64,000 nucleotides of DNA. Origin: Welwitschia mirabilis. Taxonomy: Eukaryota > Gnetophyta > Gnetopsida > Welwitschiales. The translations under genes and the position numbers were made by a program. Below the pieces are notes generated by a model that saw only the letters and a list, made by a program, of their open reading frames with translations, made no database searches and was not told where the DNA came from. Shown in pieces: positions 58,870 through 64,000 of the stretch. Each line of letters begins with the position of its first letter. Within the stretch, counting starts at the first letter, position 1. The stretch is from positions 187,075,535 to 187,139,534 of the forward strand of contig JBOZIK010000001.1 in the NCBI GenBank assembly GCA_051453625.1, in the 5' to 3' direction.

Positions 58870-60619
58870 GCACTACCCTCATCATGGATTAATAATAAAT
58901 ACTTTAAGACTATGGGACCAGTGATATTCCTACTATTATAAGAGGCATTGCTTGTTTTCTAAGCTCATTGAACTTACAGTATTTCTACATGATCATTTTA
59001 CTTTTGAGGATTTGGGTGTGTTTTGAGATGTGAATAAGTGAATCCATTTCTGATCATCTTTTGATATTATCATTCATTATTTGAAAACATTAGTTACTTA
59101 GCATCTTTATAATCATTGCCTATTTAAGTGGTATTTTATGAAGTTTTTGCATTATGTCATGCATCATTAATCACATGATTTTATGATTTCTTCCATGAGG
59201 ATTTGCTAGGTTTGAATTTAGGATAGGTATATAATCTTCTTCATGTCCCTTTTTCAATTTCCATTTCATTTTCTTTAATTATTTTCTTTTGTAAAGTCAT
59301 TTATGTACTTTTTCATCACAAATACATAGGAGTTGATCATTTAGTAGTTTTGTTGTTGAAGTTTATTTTGCGATTTTTCTTTATAGAAGTTAATTTTATT
59401 TTAATAAAATAATTTTTTCTTATTTTATGATGCTAATTTTTCCTATATATTATTTTGATATCTTTTCAAGTTTGAGTCTTTTATTTTCTTTTTAAGTTTT
59501 AACACATTTAATGATTATGAGTTTATAGTATATTTCAAAATCTTTCCTAGCTTGATGCATTCACATTCTTATCATGCTTTAATTTATATGATTCTTAGCC
59601 ATTTCCCATTTTTTTGACTTTTTGATAACTTTTTGTAACCTTCATGATGCTATCTGAAGTTAACTTATTCTACTAATACTATTAGTTTTTCTATATCTTT
59701 TGAACATCCTATTGCCCACCTTATCATCTACATGATTAGGCAGAATGATGCATTGATATTTTTTGAGGTACATCATTTTTCTATTTCATTTTTTTTTCCA
59801 ACTATTTTTGGACCCTTTTTTTCATGCATAGAATGCTACTTTAAAGTCCACTTGTTTTGCCTACTTAATTTTTTAAGATACGTTGAGCAAAAATTTAAAA
59901 TTTTTTAGGGTTATTTTTAAAATTCTATAATACATATTTATAGTGCATTAATATAATTCTGATTGCCAATTACTTGAGTAATATATATTATGAATATTTA
60001 TTAGTAAAACATGTACTTAATAATATGATACTTACAGTATGTTTTTTTTTTTTTTTGCAAGGGACAATCCAAGTAATGTAGGAGTTTAGGAACAAGGGAA
60101 ACAATGTTATGATTATTTATTTTTATTTCCCTTTTATATTGTTCTTAAAAAATAAATGTTTAATATATGAATATTATTTTTAAGTTATTACTTTTTCCGA
60201 TTATACATGCACATCATTATGATTATATCTTATGATGGTTCTTTTTGTTATGACATTTCATCACTATTTTTTTAATGTACTAACTGTTTAAATATGGGGC
60301 TAATGCACCAGTGAGTGTTTTTTTATCTTATTTTTTAATGAGTATACTTGTAAGAATTTTATTTTACAAACTAATTTTTAAAATTCTCTCATTCCCATAA
60401 TTGTCTAGACGACATAATAGATAACTGCATGTCACAATATCTGTCAAGGTAAAACATTCAATTTATTTGATTTAGATATTTAATCCTACATAATAAAATT
60501 TTAGAACTTGATTTACGTGTTCCTAGCTAATTTTTATCTTAGACCATTTGGCTCACAATCATGATTGTTTTCCTACTTTTTTAAGTACTGACAAGGCTAA
60601 GTAGGAGGCTATATTGTGA
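58870..60619 (+). other. Athila-family spacer, right part, in element B
   Basis: 58870-59880 matches 1440-2900 of element A. 59880-60619 has no counterpart of the extra ORF in element A. It ends with a purine-rich stretch (AAGTAGGAGG at 60599) and ATATTGTGA before the LTR. It contains a 16-base T run at about 60041-60057 and palindromic motifs at 59724 and 60403. Confidence 0.6.
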
Positions 60620-61827
60620 TGTCAAATTATATGTTTTTAACGAGGTATTTTGGGTAGTTTTGTAGGACATTTAAATAATCTTAAGTAAAAAAACAATGAT
60701 TATTGAGAGTTAAGGAGAAAATCATAGAAGTACATAATTGCCAGTACATTTGAAGGCATTTTGGATCAATTTTAATACTAAGGCCAAATTTACTTGATTG
60801 AATAGCTAAAAAAGTCTATTGTTTCCTCCATTATCTGGACGGCCACCTAGATGACACCACCTATATGATGACAAGGATGCTAATAGTACCAATGATGGAA
60901 GCTAAATATGGAACTTCTCTTGATGTGCCATCATCCCTATAATCATCCAGATGATCATTAGGACAACACTTAAAATTAGTCAATGCATCAAACTTGTGTA
61001 ATATGTGATGTATCTCCTATGTAATATTAGGGTTTTTATTGCATCTATTAGATTTGTTGTGTTTATAATCTATTGTTGTAAATAAATACTACCTTTACCT
61101 TACTTTAATTTTATTTTCTTTAGCGCCTAAAAATATCCTGATCAGATATTGAAGAGCAGAAGATCCATCCATTAGTTGTAGAAAGGAATCTTCCTTGGTG
61201 TTGGGATATGTCTCCTTTTTTGAGGTATTAATGCTTTGTAATAGGATTTTGGTTCTATTTTTAATGACAATCTTCTTTTACCTTTATTCATATGCATGTC
61301 CCTTATGGTTTATGTTGGTTATGATTTTGTTACAGTTTTATAATTGATATAGGTCATCAAGGACAACCTTTATCCAGGTTGAAATTATTAGTTTAGTATT
61401 TGCATTATATTGAATTTTATATTTCATAGATAAATTATTGCATGTTTTTCATATTCTGTTCGACGTAGTTAATAACTTAGGTTGGTTAGGGTTAGTGATA
61501 ATTTACTTGATTAATCTAGTTTATACAAGGCTGATCTTGGTGATAGGGATTTGGTGGTTAGATAAATATTACATTTAGAGTAGAATTCATTTGAATTGCA
61601 TTAATGTATTTATTTTCTTGTATTATTTATTTTCATTGTTGAATCATAAAAATAAAAACATAAAAATACTTTGCGAAAATCAATTCCCTAGCTTTAAGCC
61701 TAGTGCCTTCGACAGATTATAACATTTGGGTTTACTCCTATCTATACTAGTATGCATGGTTTGTAATATTTGTGATTGATAAGATTTGATAAAGTACATA
61801 GTGATTATACAAATATGCACTACAACG
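60620..61827 (+). repeat. 3' LTR of element B
   Basis: Starts TGTCAAATTATATG and ends CACTACAACG. It is the longest uninterrupted copy of this LTR family in the window and shows that the 532-N gap in the 5' LTR hides only a few bases. A PBS-like remnant is not convincing after it. Confidence 0.75.
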
Positions 61828-62369
61828 TCTTGGTAATTTTGATTCTTTTTTCTTATCTCATCTTAACCTATCTTGTGTCTTGAGATTCTTCTTACCTTTA
61901 TCCTTGTCTTTTTTGAGCTATACTAGGGATTGTAATGATTCATAGTTCTCACTCCATATTATTTTATATTAAATAGGTGTTAAACTAGAGCATAATAAAA
62001 GCTAATTTAACTCATTGAGGAAGAAATATGAAAATGAACTATTTATTATACATCTTGTACTTCAAAAATTTTAATTGAATTGATTTGTTTCCTAATGTAG
62101 CTTGTAATCTTCTGTATCTTATGGTTATCTTTTTATTTTTAAAAATTAACAATGATTTATTTGTAATATGTTTGTAATATTGTATCATTTATTCTATTTT
62201 CTTTTGACTAGTTTTTTTCCCCATAACTTAGCATACTTAAAATTTTATGCAAGAGTGTCCAAAATGTTGTGTTGATATTAACATCTTGTGTTAAAGCTTT
62301 TAGGTATGCACCAAAAGTAGGATTTTTATTTAGTCTATCAAGCTAACAGGTATCTTATCTTTTCCTTTT
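61828..62369. other. unassigned DNA right of element B
   Basis: The first 65 bases resemble the left flank of element B (33033-33100). The rest shows no feature. Confidence 0.4.
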
Positions 62370-63950
62370 TTTTCATGAAAGTTCATCTAAAGTTAAAGGA
62401 AATTTATATGTTTCTAAGATTTTTATATGATCTTCTTTATCATCTTCTTTATCATTTTTGGAATTTGAAGTCTTATGGATAGATGGTATAGTATCAACTG
62501 CTTTAAAATATCTTTTTACTCCATTTGGATTTAGAAAAGATTGAGTTCTAAGAGAATCTTATTATTTTTAATTGGCTAATATTGTTTGTTGAAGCATATT
62601 AACTAAATTTTCTTATATTTTTTATTAACTTGTCTATTGAGTTTATAATTAGATCATTCTAATTTTAAAAATTGAAGGAGCTTGATTGGAAGCTTGAGCT
62701 ACTTGATTAGAAGTTATTTGACTGGAAGTTTTAATTATTAAATATATTCTGAAAAAAAGTTTTCAATTTGATTACCCACTCATTCTTTGTTGATATTGCA
62801 TTTTGTTTCAAAAATTGGAAGGCCTTTGATTAAATGCATATACTTCTTCAAACATTTTCTATTTACATATTGGTAACAAGGGACATTCTTTTATTGAATG
62901 AGAGTTATCTTTATATATATATCACATATTTGAAATTATGTTCTTCTTAATTGTTACCTTTGCATCAACTAACATTAAGTGTATTTCTCTAAAGTAGAAG
63001 TGAAATAATTAATTACATTAGTTAAATTATTTTATTCTTCCTCCTTATCATGTTTTACATCTTTTAAATCCTTTATAATTTGACCTATAGTTTTATTATC
63101 TTTAAAATTTGGTTTAGGCCAAGTTTAACTTATTTTAACTACAACTTCAAAAACTTGCATGCACTATTTAAATCTAAGTTTATCAAATTGCCACCATAAG
63201 AAAAATCTTCAATTTCTTTGTTTCACTATTTAAACTACTATAAAAATAATCTATTAATTATGCTTCAGAAAATTCATAGTTAGGAATGGAATGAGTAGCT
63301 ATAATAAATCATTCATATGTTGTGGCATAAACTTCATAGGTTGTTGAAATTTTATGACTTCTTTTCTTCTTTTTCCCATTATACTCTCACTCATGAATCT
63401 TTTGATAAAGGATTATTATACTTAACTTTGAGTTTTAAAACTTTTATAAGAATTGATTTTAAGACAAAGTTTTACTCTTTCTCTAAGTATAATAGGAAAG
63501 ATGATCATGTAAGTTCTATCACTAAGTCATTTTTTCCTATATCTTTAAGTAAGCATAAGTTGTTCTATATTATTAAGATGTTGAAAAAGATCATCATTAG
63601 ATTCTTCTAAAAATGTTCAATAAGCATTTAAGTTTCTTAGTTCTATATCATCACCAGGATGCAAGTCAAAAGGATTTTGAATTTTATATTTTCTATTGGC
63701 TATTAGATCTTTTAGTGTAGCATCCATATTTGCATTTGAATTTTTATTAGAAGTTCCTATCATAATTGGAGTATAGATTATGCTACTTATTTTTGTTTTT
63801 GTATTGAATTTGATATTAATGAAATAAAATTATTTGCTTCTATGTTGTTGTTTATGGCACTTTCTTTTGAAAAATTAGATTTGGAATATTAAAAGCTGAA
63901 AAATCTTCTTATTTAATTCTTGAAATTCTTTGTGTACCTAGGGTATGCAT
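62370..63950 (-). pseudogene. Athila-type gag remnant, - strand
   Basis: On the - strand, from about 63763: MIGTSNKNSNANMDATLKDL, then TFLEESNDDLFQHLNN, FPIILRERVKLCLKINSYKS, FIKRFMSESIMGKRRKEVIK, and, after a shift, HSIPNYEFSEA and LIDYFYSSL. Further left is a Gln/Ser-rich stretch, TSSQITSNQVAQASNQAPSI. This follows Athila gag: FPFSL.D.AK.WL, FL.KFFP..R....R.EI..F.Q, YE.WERFK.L...CPHH..., L...FY.GL. It belongs to a third Athila-like element whose 5' end lies beyond 64000. The + strand ORF at 63317-63610 is a shadow. Confidence 0.55.
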
Positions 63951-63961
63951 ATCTAGGTTTT

Positions 63962-64000
63962 NNNNNNNNNNNNNNNNNNNNNNNNNNNNNNNNNNNNNNN
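63962..64000. other. gap at window end, and list of other sized gaps
   Basis: N run to the window edge. Other gaps without flanking duplication: 13311-13320, 32772-32819, 33509-34040, 36003-36047, 51933-52718, 53486-53850, 54259-54268. Confidence 0.95.

Larger units (their letters stand above)
33103..61827 (+). mobile_element. Athila-family element B, pol-deficient, split by nested insertions
   Basis: It has a 5' LTR (33103-35052), PBS (35054-35073), gag remnant (about 35500-36480), acidic ORF region (36697-39900), the last codons of integrase (about 40349-40470), family spacer (40471-41063 and 58870-60619) and 3' LTR (60620-61827). PR, RT, RNase H and most of integrase are absent, as is the 3' ORF of element A, so it is probably a non-autonomous derivative mobilised by full Athila elements. 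The spacer is cut at 41064 by the - strand chromovirus. No 5-bp target duplication is seen, but longer similar flanks exist. Confidence 0.65.

Noticed and set aside
1-64000. CRISPR arrays, rRNA or tRNA genes, organelle DNA insertions, bacterial operons
   Set aside because: No regularly spaced identical repeats, no cloverleaf-like sequences with conserved T-loop motifs and no recognisable organelle genes were seen; the only regular repeats are minisatellites and LTRs.

Overview
This window looks like intergenic DNA from a large, repeat-filled plant nuclear genome. The grounds are long, mutually nested LTR retrotransposons of plant-type Athila, chromovirus and Ty1/copia families, plant tRNA-iMet primer-binding sites, a CACTA-type transposon end, and the absence of any intact host gene. 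Base composition is very AT-rich (roughly 30% GC by eye) and CpG is scarce almost everywhere. Almost every recognisable coding remnant is broken by TAA/TAG/TGA at positions where the family normally has Gln, Arg or Trp, which points to decay by methyl-cytosine deamination. The species cannot be named from the sequence; a low-GC, retroelement-bloated plant is the best fit.

Layout. 1-5131 is the 3' half of an Athila-like element on the + strand: integrase remnant, long spacer, an extra 3' ORF remnant and the 3' LTR. 5132-24886 is mostly unassigned AT-rich repeat DNA, with a CACTA transposon end and its subterminal repeats at about 18880-20369 and a few coding-like fragments. 24887-26030 and 30146-33000 are two copies of one LTR family, the second preceded by the chromodomain tail of a + strand chromovirus. 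Between them, 26031-29950 contains the only CpG-retaining DNA in the window (about 27990-28900), with several short open fragments that may be remains of a low-copy gene.

33103-61827 is a stack of nested insertions. The outermost layer is a second Athila-family element on the + strand. It has LTRs at 33103-35052 and 60620-61827, a PBS at 35054, a gag remnant, and acidic ORFs in place of pol. Inside it sits a chromovirus on the - strand (41069-58863, apparent target duplication TGGTT), and inside that a Ty1/copia element on the - strand (48674-56348, target duplication TCCAT/TCCAC). The chromovirus carries gag, PR, RT, RNase H, IN and chromodomain remnants. In its 5' leader it also has an antisense (+ strand) ORF of about 510 codons with a TATA-like box far upstream. 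62370-63950 is the gag remnant of a further Athila-like element on the - strand that continues beyond the window.

Assembly. There are fifteen gaps of exactly 100 N. Each is flanked by near-copies of the same sequence: the right side restarts up to 2.7 kb upstream of where the left side stopped. Gaps of other sizes show no such overlap. The duplicated blocks are therefore best read as overlapping contig ends or haplotypes left unmerged at placeholder gaps, and any copy-number statement here should allow for that.
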